A DNA stretch of 64,000 nt from VRUE01 sp035318745 (GTDB lineage Bacteria > Actinomycetota > Thermoleophilia > Solirubrobacterales > 70-9): the NCBI GenBank assembly GCA_035318745.1, contig DATHEA010000021.1, positions 186,001-250,000 on the forward strand, read 5' to 3'. Under the pieces are notes generated by a model, which ran no database searches, was not told where the DNA came from, and saw only the letters and a program-made list of their open reading frames with translations. Position numbers and translations under genes: made by a program. The stretch's first letter is position 1. Each line of letters starts with the position of its first letter. Of this stretch, positions 1-8,713 are shown piece by piece.

Positions 1-271
1 CGGTGTGCTCCTGCAAGTCGGACTGGCGGAAGAGGATGCAGCGCTCGGAATCGAGGCCGGCGGCAAGCAGGATCGCCGCCGTGTCATAGACCCGCTCGCG
101 CAGCTCGGCCGGGTCGAAAGCGACCGAGAGGGCGTGCAGGTCGACGATGCAGAAGATCGCCGGCTCGCCCCGCTCCTGACCCTCGACGTACTGGCGGATC
201 GCACCGATGTAGTTACCGAGGTGCTTGCGGCCGGTCGGCTGGATGCCGCTGAAGATGATCGGGGCGCTCAC
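1..271 (-). CDS. trpS: Tryptophanyl-tRNA synthetase, N-terminal part (cut by window edge)
   Basis: This class I aminoacyl-tRNA synthetase charges tRNA-Trp in the cytoplasm. Only about the first 90 residues lie in the window. They read VSAPIIFSGIQPTGRKHLGN, then a YIGA segment, FCIVDLHALS and LFRQSDLQEH. The SGIQPTGxxHLGNYxGA stretch is the TrpRS-specific form of the nucleotide-binding HIGH motif. The start is a GTG at 271. The open frame continues past base 1. Identification by motif is firm; the C-terminal KMSKS region is not visible. Confidence 0.93.
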   Translation of the reverse strand, partial: MSAPIIFSGIQPTGRKHLGNYIGAIRQYVEGQERGEPAIFCIVDLHALSVAFDPAELRERVYDTAAILLAAGLDSERCILFRQSDLQEHT

Positions 272-290
272 GGGGCGGAGCCTATTAGGG

Positions 291-387
291 GGCCACGGGC
301 GGGGTGCCCCTCGCCCCGACAATCAACGGTCTAATTAGACCGTTGATTTGAGTATCCGTCGGTTCGAGGGGCACCCCGCCCGTGGCC
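291..387. repeat. Palindromic element A (perfect 23-bp arms around a perfect 28-bp palindrome)
   Basis: The arms at 291-313 and 365-387 are exact reverse complements and contain GCGGGGTGCCCCTCG. Between them, 321-348 is a perfect palindrome made of AATCAACGGTCTAA followed by its reverse complement. The element lies between the trpS start and the stop of the MFS gene at 417. The GGGGTGCCCC core of the arm resembles the arms of the elements at 36510, 37096, 41956 and 60077, so I group them as one family. It could also act as a terminator for the transporter. No T-run follows. Confidence 0.8.
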
Positions 388-416
388 TCGAGGGGCTCCG
401 ATGTGGGCTCCGGCGC

Positions 417-2048
417 TTAAGCTGGTTCGGGCTCCGGTGCCTCACCGCTTGGGGGGAGCTGTTTTTGATCGTGGCAGTCGGCGTCGGCGCCGTGGCCGCA
501 CTCGCCTGCCTGGGCCGAACCGCGGCTCGCCACGGCCTCGACCCGGCGTCGCGGGTTTTCGATCCCGAATCCGGCGACGATGCCGCCGGCGATCATCAGC
601 AGGCCGGCGATCAGGACGCCGAGGTGAAACGCCGAGGTGGATGCGTCGGAGGAGGCGGTCCGAACGCGCGCCGCGGCAGCCGGCGGAAGCCGCCTGGTCG
701 AGGGAACCGCCAGCGGCTGCTTCTTCGCCTCGGCGATCGCGTGGCTCGCCCTCGGCCCGAGCGGGCGGTCGCCGAGGTTGCCGTCGAGGGTCGAGCCGAA
801 GCTGGCCGAGATCACGGCGCCCAGTACCGCGATTGCCAGCAGGCCGGCCACACGCGAGATGCCGTTGTTGACGCCGGAGGCGATGCCGACGTGGCGTTCC
901 TCGACCGAGTCGAGCACGGTCGCGGTCAGTGGGGCCACGGTCGCAGAGAGGCCGAGACCGAAGATCAGGATCGCGGGCAGCACCTCGGTCAGGTAGTCGG
1001 CATCGGCGTTGACCATCAACAGCAGGATCAAGCCGATTCCACCGACGATCGGCCCGCCGCACATCGGCAGTCGCGGCCCCGTTCCCGAGGCAAGCTTGCC
1101 CCAGCGTGGCGAGAGGAAGAAGAGGATCAGCGAGATCGGCGTCGTCGCCAGGCCCGCCTCGATCGGAGAGTAGCCACCCACCTGCTGGAGGAAGAGACCG
1201 ACGAAGAAGAGTCCGCCGATCAGGCCCGCGTAGGCGCTGAGCGTGGTCAGGTTGGCGACCCAGAAGTTGCGGATCTTGAACAGGGCGAGGTCGAGCATCG
1301 GATGGCGGGCGCGCGCCTCGCGGACCACGAACAGGACGAAGCAGGCGATCCCCGCGATCATCGGCACCCAGACCGTCGGGTCTCCCCAGCCGTGGGTCGG
1401 CTGCTCGATCAGGGCGAAGACCGGCCCGGCCAGGCCGGCTGCCGAGAGCCCGATTCCGAGCCAGTCGACGCCGCGGAACGCGTCCGGGTTGCGGCTCTCC
1501 TCGACCGAGTGCAGGGTGAGCGCCACGGTGACCGCGATCAGGGGAATGTTGACCCAGAAGACCGCCCGCCAAGAGAGGGTTTCGACCAATGCTCCACCGC
1601 CGGCCGGGCCGAGCACGGTCGCGATTCCGGTCCAGGCGGTCCAGGTGCCAACCGCCTTGCCGCGCGCCGCCCCCTCGAAAGTGGCGGCGACGATCGCCAG
1701 CGAGCCGGGAACGAGCAGCGCCCCGGCGATCCCCTGCAGGGCGCGGGCGCCGACGAGGAACTCGACGTTCGGCGACAGCGCGCAGAGGACAGAGGTGGCG
1801 CCGAATCCGATCAGGCCGAAGACGAACATCCGCCTCCGCCCTAGCTGGTCGCCGAGCGAGCCGCCGACAAGGAGCAGCGAGACCAGCGTCAACATGTAGG
1901 CCTCGACCACCCACTGCTGTCCCGCCAGGCCCGCGTTCAGGTCGTCGGCGATCGCCGGCAGCGCCACGTTGACCACGGTCGAGTCGAGGAAGACGACCGT
2001 CGAGCCGAGGATCGTCGCGACCAGCGTCAGGAGCTGCCGGCGGGACAC
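417..2048 (-). CDS. MFS drug-resistance transporter, DHA2 (EmrB/QacA) family, 14 TM
   Basis: The product is a 543-residue proton-coupled multidrug exporter of the inner membrane. The N-terminal helix carries the DHA2 signature LDSTVVNVALPAI (about residues 22-34). This is followed by GGSLGDQLGRRRMF (motif A, loop 2-3) and GPAGGGALVE (motif C-like, helix 5). The length and hydrophobic pattern fit 14 helices. The C-terminal tail of about 40 residues is hydrophilic and ends PEPEPA. The start is GTG at 2048. The gene is 21 bp from the fetB stop and in the same direction, so it may be co-transcribed with fetAB. The substrate cannot be read from the sequence. Confidence 0.9.
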   Translation of the reverse strand: MSRRQLLTLVATILGSTVVFLDSTVVNVALPAIADDLNAGLAGQQWVVEAYMLTLVSLLLVGGSLGDQLGRRRMFVFGLIGFGATSVLCALSPNVEFLVGARALQGIAGALLVPGSLAIVAATFEGAARGKAVGTWTAWTGIATVLGPAGGGALVETLSWRAVFWVNIPLIAVTVALTLHSVEESRNPDAFRGVDWLGIGLSAAGLAGPVFALIEQPTHGWGDPTVWVPMIAGIACFVLFVVREARARHPMLDLALFKIRNFWVANLTTLSAYAGLIGGLFFVGLFLQQVGGYSPIEAGLATTPISLILFFLSPRWGKLASGTGPRLPMCGGPIVGGIGLILLLMVNADADYLTEVLPAILIFGLGLSATVAPLTATVLDSVEERHVGIASGVNNGISRVAGLLAIAVLGAVISASFGSTLDGNLGDRPLGPRASHAIAEAKKQPLAVPSTRRLPPAAAARVRTASSDASTSAFHLGVLIAGLLMIAGGIVAGFGIENPRRRVEAVASRGSAQAGECGHGADADCHDQKQLPPSGEAPEPEPA

Positions 2049-2069
2049 AGGATCAGTGTAAGGAGAGGG

Positions 2070-2840
2070 TCATCCCAACTCGCGCAGCTGCTGCGCCGAG
2101 GTGAAGAAGTTGCGATAGGCGAGGCCGGTGGCGACGAGGGCGGCGATCGCGGTGCTGCCGAGCAGCAGGTAGAGGAGGATCAGCTGGAGGCGAACGGCGT
2201 CGGTCGGTTCGGCGCCGGCGAGCAGCATCCCGACCATCGTCCCGGGGAAGAAGATCAGGCCAGTCGTCTTGGTCGAGTCGACCAGGGTGATCGTGCCCGA
2301 GCGCAAAGCACGGCGGACGAACGGCGCCGCCGCCTCACGCGCGGTCGCGCCGAGCGAGAGGGTCGCCTCGATAGCCGCCCGCGAGTCCGTGACCTCGTCC
2401 CCGAGCCGGTTCAGCGCCACCGCGGAAGCAGTCATCGCGTTGCCGATCATCATCCCGCCGACCGGGACGAGATAGCGCGGCGTCGCTTCGAATATGCCCA
2501 GCGCAACGACCAGGCCCAGGGTCGAGGCGGCCGCGATCGCGAGCCCGATCAGCAGCGGCCAGAAGGCGCCCGGGACCTTCTTGGCGCGGCTACGGGCGGT
2601 GAGCGCGCCGAAGAGGACCATCACCGAGAGCAGCGCCACGACCAGCCAGATCGTGTCGGCTTCGAAGATCAGCTTGATCGCGTAGCCGATCGCGGTCAGC
2701 TGGACGAAGGAGCGGACCGTCGCGACGACGATGTCGCGCTCGAGATCGGTGCGGCGCCAGAAGGAGATCCCCGCGGCGAGGGCGACCAGGGCAAGCGCCG
2801 CGGCGACCTGCCCTAGCGAGACGCTGATCGATGGGCTCAC
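2070..2840 (-). CDS. fetB: FetB/UPF0014-family ABC exporter permease
   Basis: This 256-residue integral membrane protein belongs to the FetB (YbbM, UPF0014) family. The E. coli member exports iron with FetA. It has about seven hydrophobic segments. Conserved family stretches include RSFVQLTAIGYAIKLIF, PVGGMMIGNAMTASAVALNR and the C-terminal PGTMVGMLLAGA. The GTG start overlaps the fetA stop in a GTGA, which supports a two-gene operon. The family assignment is strong; the metal transported is inferred from E. coli. Confidence 0.88.
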   Translation of the reverse strand: MSPSISVSLGQVAAALALVALAAGISFWRRTDLERDIVVATVRSFVQLTAIGYAIKLIFEADTIWLVVALLSVMVLFGALTARSRAKKVPGAFWPLLIGLAIAAASTLGLVVALGIFEATPRYLVPVGGMMIGNAMTASAVALNRLGDEVTDSRAAIEATLSLGATAREAAAPFVRRALRSGTITLVDSTKTTGLIFFPGTMVGMLLAGAEPTDAVRLQLILLYLLLGSTAIAALVATGLAYRNFFTSAQQLRELG

Positions 2841-3511
2841 GCCAGAGCCTCCTCGAGCGACCCACAGGCGGCAACTCGCCCGGCCTTCAACCGCACGGCT
2901 CGCTCGGCGAGCCGGCGTGCCTGCTCGGGGTCGTGACTGACGAGGATCAGCGAGATGTCCAGCTCGGCCCGCAGGCTCGCCAGGGTCGCCTCGATCGCGT
3001 CACGGGCGTCGTGGTCGAGCGCCGAGGTCGGCTCGTCGAGCAGAAGCACCTGGGGGTCCTGGGCGAGCGCACGGGCGAGCATCGCCCGCTGCTGCTCGCC
3101 GACCGAGAGCTTGCTGACATCGCGCTCGGCGAACCCGGGATCGAGCCCGGCGTGGCCAAGGCAGCGCGCCACATCAAGCTCCTTGCCGGCCAGCTCGGCG
3201 GCATACCGCAGGTTCGACTCGACCGTCCCCTTCAGTAGCGACGGCAACTGCGGCACCAGCGAGACCTCGCGCCGCAACACGAGCGGGTCGTACTCGTCCA
3301 GTGGCTTCCCCCGGTAGGAAATCACGCCCGTGTCGGGATCGGCGAGCCGGTTGAGCAGCCGCAGCAGGGTCGACTTGCCGCTGCCGGAGAGACCGACGAT
3401 CGCCGTCGCCCCACCATGGATCTCGACGTTGACCGAGTCGAGGACGAGGCGGTCGCCGCGGGCAAGGCTGACATCGCGAAGCTCGAACAGCACCGCCGCA
3501 TGATCGCGCAC
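2837..3511 (-). CDS. fetA: FetA-like ABC exporter ATP-binding subunit
   Basis: This 224-residue nucleotide-binding domain pairs with the downstream FetB permease. Visible motifs are Walker A GLSGSGKST, the signature LSVGEQQRA, Walker B VLLLDEPTSALD and the H-loop SHD. The frame is open up to 3601, but the ABC fold begins near VLFELRDVSLARG. I chose the GTG at 3511, which gives the usual FetA length; GTG 3493 is the alternative. A GGGAGG lies upstream. It is divergent from ku, with a shared promoter region at about 3512-3594. Confidence 0.87.
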   Translation of the reverse strand: MRDHAAVLFELRDVSLARGDRLVLDSVNVEIHGGATAIVGLSGSGKSTLLRLLNRLADPDTGVISYRGKPLDEYDPLVLRREVSLVPQLPSLLKGTVESNLRYAAELAGKELDVARCLGHAGLDPGFAERDVSKLSVGEQQRAMLARALAQDPQVLLLDEPTSALDHDARDAIEATLASLRAELDISLILVSHDPEQARRLAERAVRLKAGRVAACGSLEEALA

Positions 3512-3594
3512 CGTTCGCAAGAAGCCTCCCGCCGAGCGCCGGCTACAGCGCCAACCGGTGCGCGACTGCCAGAATCCGGGTAGGTGATTCGCTG

Positions 3595-4503
3595 ATGCCA
3601 AGAGCGATTTGGAGCGGAACGATCAGCTTCGGGCTACTCAACGTGCCCGTCAAGCTCTACAGCGCGGTCGCGCGCCGGGGAATCTCGCTGCGCGAGATCC
3701 GCGAGTCCGACGGCGCCCGCATCCGTCATCGCCGGGTCGCCGAAGGTACTGACGAGGAGGTTCCCTACGGCGAGATCGTCAAGGCCTTCGAGGTCACGCC
3801 CGACCGCTACGTGCCGCTGAGCAAAGACGAGATGTCCGCCCTGGCACCGGAGAAGACGCGGGCGATCGAGGTGCAGGACTTCGTCGACCTCGACCAGATC
3901 GACCCGATCTACTTCGACAGCCCCTACTACCTGGGGCCGGCGGATGGTGCCGAGAAAGCGTATTCGCTGCTCGCCAAAGCGCTGCAGGAGTCCGGCAAGG
4001 TGGCAATCGCCCGCTTCGTCTTCCGCAACAAGGAGCACCTGGCCGCGCTGCGGGCCAACGACGGCGTCCTCACCCTGACCACGATGCGCTTTGCCGACGA
4101 GGTCGTGCCGCCTTCAGACCTGGAGGACGTGCTGCCCAGCGGCAAGCCGAAAGTCGCGAAACAGGAGGTCGAGATGGCCGAGCAGCTGATCGACTCGCTG
4201 ACGACGGAATTCGACCCGGGCGCCTACCGCGACGAGTACCGCGAGGAGCTGCTGTCGCTGATCGAACGCAAGGCCGAGGGCAAGGACGTCCTCACCGCGC
4301 CGACGACCGAGGAGGCGAAGCCGACCGCCGCACCCGATTTGATGAGCGCGCTCGAGGAGAGCATCGCCGCGGTCAAAGGCCGCGGCAAGGGGAAACCCAA
4401 AGCCAAGGAGAAAGCGGCGGCCAAGAACGGCGCAAAGAAAAAAGGCAAGGCGTCGCCCAAGAAACGCGCCCCTTCGCGGGGCAAATCCAAAGCCTCGAAA
4501 TAG
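3595..4503 (+). CDS. ku: Ku, non-homologous end-joining DNA-end-binding protein
   Basis: Bacterial Ku is a homodimeric ring that binds double-strand DNA ends and recruits LigD. The 302-residue protein begins MPRAIWSGTISFGLLNVPVK, the classic Ku start. It contains YYLGPADGAEKAY, a Ku-bridge region, and EVEMAEQLIDSL near the end of the core. From about residue 255 it has a Lys/Ala/Gly-rich basic tail of some 50 residues, as in actinobacterial Ku proteins with extended DNA-binding tails. The stop is 3 bp before the LigD-type polymerase gene, so the two form an operon. Confidence 0.96.
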   Translation: MPRAIWSGTISFGLLNVPVKLYSAVARRGISLREIRESDGARIRHRRVAEGTDEEVPYGEIVKAFEVTPDRYVPLSKDEMSALAPEKTRAIEVQDFVDLDQIDPIYFDSPYYLGPADGAEKAYSLLAKALQESGKVAIARFVFRNKEHLAALRANDGVLTLTTMRFADEVVPPSDLEDVLPSGKPKVAKQEVEMAEQLIDSLTTEFDPGAYRDEYREELLSLIERKAEGKDVLTAPTTEEAKPTAAPDLMSALEESIAAVKGRGKGKPKAKEKAAAKNGAKKKGKASPKKRAPSRGKSKASK

Positions 4504-4506
4504 CTC

Positions 4507-5415
4507 GTGGCCGGCAGCCGCCAGGTCGAGATCGACGGCCGTGAGCTGAAGCTCACCAACCTCGACAAGGTGCTCTACCCGGAGGCCGGCTTCACCAAGG
4601 GCGAGGTGGTCGACTACTACGCCAAGGTCGCCCCGGCGATCGTCCCTCACCTGACCGGGCGGGCGGTGACGCTGCGCCGCTTCCCCGAAGGCGTCGACGA
4701 CCTCGACGCGGCCTTCTTCGAGAAGCGCTGCCCCAAGCACCGGCCGAAATGGGTCAAGACGACGCCGGTGTCGGCCAGCACCGGCAAGATCGACTTCTGC
4801 GTCTGCGACAGCCTGCCGACGCTGATCTGGATGGCGCAGCTGGCGGCGATCGAGCTGCACCCTTCGCTCTCGCTTTCGCGGGCGCCGAAACGACCGACGG
4901 TGCTGGCCTTCGACCTCGACCCGGGGCCGCCGGCGGACATCGTCGATTGCTGCCGGATCGGGCTGCGCCTGCGCGACCTCTTCGGTCACTTCGACGTCCA
5001 GTCCTTCCCGAAGACCTCGGGGTCCAAGGGCCTGCAGATCTACGTCCCGCTCAACCGAGAGATCTACTACGACCAGACCAAACCGTTCGCCAAAGCGATT
5101 GCCCAGTTACTCGAGAAGCAGACCCCCGATCAGGTGGTCTCGAAGATGAAGAAGGTCGAACGCGAGGGCAAGGTCTTCGTCGACTGGTCCCAGAACCACC
5201 AGCGCAAGACGACGATCGCCGTCTACTCGCTGCGCGCCCGCGAGCGCCCGACCGCCTCGACCCCGGTCACCTGGGAGGAGGTCGAAGCGGTCGCAGACAG
5301 CGGCGACGGCTTATCGCTCGTCTTCGAAGCAGCGGACGTCCTCGAGCGAATCGACCAGCACGGCGACCTCTTCGCCCCGGTGCTCGAGCTGGAGCAGGAG
5401 CTGCCCGAGCTCTAG
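4507..5415 (+). CDS. Stand-alone LigD-type polymerase/primase domain protein
   Basis: This is the archaeo-eukaryotic-primase-fold polymerase (PolDom) used in bacterial end-joining to fill gaps, often with ribonucleotides. The 302 residues match one domain only: LTNLDKVLYPEAGFTKGEV at the N-terminus, the metal-binding FDLDPGPP, the KTSGSKGLQIYVPL segment and VFVDWSQNHQRKTTIAVYS. There is no ligase or phosphoesterase domain, so ligation must come from another gene. The start is GTG at 4507, 3 bp after ku. Its TAG stop shares the bases CTAG with the convergent gcvPB stop. Confidence 0.92.
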   Translation: MAGSRQVEIDGRELKLTNLDKVLYPEAGFTKGEVVDYYAKVAPAIVPHLTGRAVTLRRFPEGVDDLDAAFFEKRCPKHRPKWVKTTPVSASTGKIDFCVCDSLPTLIWMAQLAAIELHPSLSLSRAPKRPTVLAFDLDPGPPADIVDCCRIGLRLRDLFGHFDVQSFPKTSGSKGLQIYVPLNREIYYDQTKPFAKAIAQLLEKQTPDQVVSKMKKVEREGKVFVDWSQNHQRKTTIAVYSLRARERPTASTPVTWEEVEAVADSGDGLSLVFEAADVLERIDQHGDLFAPVLELEQELPEL

Positions 5416-6911
5416 CCGAGCGGCTGGCGAACTACTGGCTTGCGGGTCGCCTTGACCTCGTCAAGGCGACGGACCGGGGTCGTGTAGGGGGCCTGCTTGG
5501 CCTTCTCGGGGTCGACCTCGGCCTCGGCGAGGATCTGCTCTATCGCCTCGGTGAAGGCGTCGAGGCTCTCCTTGGTCTCCGTCTCGGTCGGCTCGATCAT
5601 CAGCGCCTCCTCGACCAGGAGCGGGAAGTAGACGGTCGGCGGGTGGAAGTCGAAGTCGAGCAGGCGCTTGGCGAGGTCGAGGGTGGCGATGCCCAACTCC
5701 TTCTTCATCGGCTTGCCGGAGAGGACGAACTCGTGCATGCAGTGACGGTCGAAGGCGACTGGCGTGTACCTGCCGGCGCGGCCCTCTGCCAGGCGCGCTT
5801 TGAGGTAATTGGCATTCAGCACTGCGGTCTCCGAGGCCTCGGCAAGGCCGTCGGCGCCGAGGCTGAGGATGTAGGCGTAGGAGCGGACAAAGACGCCGAA
5901 ATTGCCCTGGAAGCCGCGCAGGCGGCCGATCGACTTGGGCCGATCGTGGTCGAGGTCGTAGTTGGGACCGCTGCCGTTGCCGCTCTCGCGCCGCACCACC
6001 TGCGGTCTCGGCAGGAAGGGCTCGATCCGGTCGGACACAGCGATCGGCCCCGCTCCCGGTCCGCCGCCGCCGTGCGGCTGGCTGAACGACTTGTGCAGGT
6101 TGACGTGGACGATGTCGAAGCCCATGTCGCCGGGCCGCGACTGGCCCATCACAGCGTTGAGGTTGGCGCCGTCGTAGTAGAGCGTCCCCCCCACCGCGTG
6201 GATCATCGCCGCCATCTCGGCGATGTTCTCGTCGAATAGGCCGAGCGTGTTGGGGTTGGTCAGCATCAGGCAAGCGACCTCGTCGTCAACCTTGGCCCGC
6301 AGGTCGTCAATCTCGACCCCGCCGCGCTCATCGGTGGCGACCTTGACGATCTCGTAGCCGGCCATCGTCACCGAGGCCGGGTTGGTCCCGTGCGAGGTGT
6401 CCGGCGCCAGCACCTTGGTCCGCGCTTCGCCGCGGTCGGCATGGAAGGCGCGGGTGAGCAAGAGGCCGGCGAGCTCGCCGTGCGACCCCGCCGAGGGCTG
6501 CAGGCTGACGTGCGGCAGGCCGCAGATCTCCGCCAGCGACTCCTGCAGCAGCCACATCAGCTCGAGAGCGCCCTGCGCACGCTTCGGGTCCTGCGCCGGG
6601 TGCAGGCGGGCGTGGCCGGGTAGGGCCGCCACCCGCTCGTTCAAGCGCGGGTTGTGCTTCATCGTGCAGGACCCAAGCGGGTAGAAGCCGGTGTCGAGGT
6701 CGAAGTTACGGCGCGAGAGGCGGTTGTAGTGGCGGACGATCTCGGGCTCGGCGACCTCTGGCAGGCGCGGCGGCTGCTCGCGCAGCAGCTTTGCGGGAAT
6801 CAGCTCCTCCAGCGGCGGCTCGGGCACTTCGGCAGCGGGAAGAACCGCGGCGCGCCGGCCCGGCTTCGACTTCTCGAAGATCGTCAGAACCTGTTCGTCC
6901 TGCTGGTTCAC
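5412..6911 (-). CDS. gcvPB: Glycine dehydrogenase (decarboxylating) subunit 2
   Basis: This is the second half of the split P-protein of the glycine cleavage system, which decarboxylates glycine with PLP. The 499 residues include the PLP-lysine motif VNLHKSFSQPHGGGGPGAG. Other family blocks are FYPLGSCTMKHNPRLNE, LQPSAGSHGELAG and DTSHGTNPASVTMAGYE. The GTG start overlaps the gcvPA stop (GTGA), so it is the last gene of gcvT-H-PA-PB. The 3' end meets the LigD-type polymerase gene head-on with a shared CTAG. Full length; confident. Confidence 0.96.
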   Translation of the reverse strand: MNQQDEQVLTIFEKSKPGRRAAVLPAAEVPEPPLEELIPAKLLREQPPRLPEVAEPEIVRHYNRLSRRNFDLDTGFYPLGSCTMKHNPRLNERVAALPGHARLHPAQDPKRAQGALELMWLLQESLAEICGLPHVSLQPSAGSHGELAGLLLTRAFHADRGEARTKVLAPDTSHGTNPASVTMAGYEIVKVATDERGGVEIDDLRAKVDDEVACLMLTNPNTLGLFDENIAEMAAMIHAVGGTLYYDGANLNAVMGQSRPGDMGFDIVHVNLHKSFSQPHGGGGPGAGPIAVSDRIEPFLPRPQVVRRESGNGSGPNYDLDHDRPKSIGRLRGFQGNFGVFVRSYAYILSLGADGLAEASETAVLNANYLKARLAEGRAGRYTPVAFDRHCMHEFVLSGKPMKKELGIATLDLAKRLLDFDFHPPTVYFPLLVEEALMIEPTETETKESLDAFTEAIEQILAEAEVDPEKAKQAPYTTPVRRLDEVKATRKPVVRQPLG

Positions 6912-8275
6912 ACGGTCACCGCCTCGGCCGCGACCGCGGCTCCCAGCGCGTCGACGAGGGCATCGATCTGCTCGCGGGTACGGCGCTCGGTGATCGCAAC
7001 CAGGAGGCCGTCCTCGTACTCGGAGTACTCACGGCCGAGCGGGTAACCGGCGGCGATGCCGCGCTCGGCGCAGCGATCGAGCACACGATCGACCGGCGCA
7101 TCGAGGCGCAGCGCGAACTCGCGCGCGACGGGCGCGTCGTGCAGCAGCTCCACCCCCTGCACCGCGGCGAGCCGGTCGCGCGCGTATGCAGTGCGCCTGA
7201 CCAGCAGCTCACCCAGCTCGCGGAACCCCTTGCGGCCGAGCCAGGCGAGGTGGATCGTCGCCGCCAGCGCGTTCAGGGCCTGGGCGGTGCAGATGTTGTG
7301 GGTCGCCTTCTCACGGCGGATGTGCTGCTCGCGGGTCTGCAGAGCGAGGACGAAGCCGCGGCGCCCGTCGGCATCGTCGGTTTCGCCGGCGATCCGCCCC
7401 GGCATCTTGCGGATCAGCTCCTCGCTGCCGCAGAAGAAACCGAAGGAGGGACCGCCGAAGTCGAGCCGGTTGCCGAGCGGCTGTCCCTCGCCGAGGGCGA
7501 TGTCGGCGCCGCACTCGCCGGGCGGCCTGAGCACGCCGAGCGTCATCGGATCGACGGCGACGATCAACAGCGCGCCATGCTGCTTTGCCACGGCACCGAG
7601 CATCTCGACGTCCTCGATCGCACCGAGGAAGTTGGGGCTCTGCAGGAAGACCGCGGCAGTCTCGCCGTCGACCGCCTCGGCCAGCGCGGCAGCGTCGGTG
7701 ACGCCGCCCTCCAGGCCGACCTCCTCGATCTCAGTGCCGAAACCCGCGGAGTAGGTGGCCAGCGTCTCCCGGCTGTGCGGATGCACACCGCGCGAGACGA
7801 CGAAGCGACGCCGGTCCTTGGTCGCGCCAAGTGCCAGGTAGGCGGCGGAGGCGACCGAGGAGGGGCCCTCGTAGAGGCCGGCGTTTGAGACGGGCAGCGC
7901 GGTCAACTCCGACATCGCCGTCTGGAACTCGAACATCGCCTGCAGTCCCCCCTGCGAGATCTCCGGCTGGTAGGGCGTGTAGGGGGTGAGGAACTCGCTG
8001 CGCTGGGTGATCGCGTCGACTATCGCCGGCACGTAGTGGTCGTACATCCCCGCCCCGAGGAAGCAGACCTGCTCCTCGCAGTCGGCGTTGCGCGCGGCAA
8101 GGGCCGCCAGCCGCTCGTAGACCTCGGCCTCGCCCATCCCCGCCGGCAGGGCCAGCGGGCGGCCGAGGCGCAGCGGCTCGGGGATCTGCGCGAAGAGGTC
8201 GGCGGTCGACTCGACGCCGATCGCGGCGAGCATCTCGGCCCGGTCGTCGGGCGTCGCTGAGGTGTAGCGGGTCAC
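6908..8275 (-). CDS. gcvPA: Glycine dehydrogenase (decarboxylating) subunit 1
   Basis: This is the N-terminal half of the split P-protein (455 residues) and forms a heterotetramer with GcvPB. It opens with RYTSATPDDRAEMLAAIGV. Family motifs are PYTPYQPEISQGGLQ, EFQTAMSELTALPVSNAGLY and SPNFLGAIED. The start is GTG at 8275, with 36 bp to the gcvH stop. There is a 4-nt overlap with gcvPB downstream. The split PA/PB form is the usual one in Thermoleophilia and Firmicutes, whereas Streptomyces and Mycobacterium carry a single fused GcvP. Confidence 0.95.
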   Translation of the reverse strand: MTRYTSATPDDRAEMLAAIGVESTADLFAQIPEPLRLGRPLALPAGMGEAEVYERLAALAARNADCEEQVCFLGAGMYDHYVPAIVDAITQRSEFLTPYTPYQPEISQGGLQAMFEFQTAMSELTALPVSNAGLYEGPSSVASAAYLALGATKDRRRFVVSRGVHPHSRETLATYSAGFGTEIEEVGLEGGVTDAAALAEAVDGETAAVFLQSPNFLGAIEDVEMLGAVAKQHGALLIVAVDPMTLGVLRPPGECGADIALGEGQPLGNRLDFGGPSFGFFCGSEELIRKMPGRIAGETDDADGRRGFVLALQTREQHIRREKATHNICTAQALNALAATIHLAWLGRKGFRELGELLVRRTAYARDRLAAVQGVELLHDAPVAREFALRLDAPVDRVLDRCAERGIAAGYPLGREYSEYEDGLLVAITERRTREQIDALVDALGAAVAAEAVTV

Positions 8276-8311
8276 GTGGGTAAGGCTACGGAAACGAGGG
8301 GCGGGGCTTCG

Positions 8312-8713
8312 CTAGCTGTTTTCCAGCAGCTTGCGGTATTCGTCGGCGCCGAGCAGAGCCTCGGCCTCCGCCGCAGCGGTCAGCCTGACCTTGACCAGCC
8401 AGCCCCCACCGTAGGGATCCTCGTTGATCCGCTCGGGGGCATCGGCGAGAGCGTCGTTGACCTCGACGATCTCACCGGACATCGGCGCGATCACGTCCGA
8501 GACCGCCTTCACCGACTCGACCTCGGCGTAGGACGAGTCTTTGTCGATCGCCGCGCCGACCTCGGGCGGGTCATAGAAGACGACCTCGCCGAGGCTGTCC
8601 TGCGCGTACCAGGTGATCCCGAAGACGGCATGGTCGTCCCCCTCCAAGCGGGCCCAGTCGTGCTGGTCGTGGTACAGCAGATCCTCGGGATAGCTTGCGT
8701 CGGCCAAGGTCAC
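8312..8713 (-). CDS. gcvH: Glycine cleavage system H protein (lipoyl carrier)
   Basis: This 133-residue swinging-arm protein shuttles the aminomethyl group between P, T and L proteins. The lipoylated lysine sits in VESVKAVSDV. Typical flanks are WYAQDSLGEVVFYDPPEVG and APMSGEIVEVN. The start is GTG at 8713, overlapping the gcvT stop as GTGA. The longer in-frame extension upstream lies inside gcvT and is not used. The middle position in the gcv operon confirms the role. Confidence 0.95.
   Translation of the reverse strand: MTLADASYPEDLLYHDQHDWARLEGDDHAVFGITWYAQDSLGEVVFYDPPEVGAAIDKDSSYAEVESVKAVSDVIAPMSGEIVEVNDALADAPERINEDPYGGGWLVKVRLTAAAEAEALLGADEYRKLLENS

Noticed and set aside
348..1844. 498-residue open frame on the plus strand
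   Set aside because: It is the antisense shadow of the 14-TM transporter; composition is Arg/Asp/Gln-rich without domain motifs.
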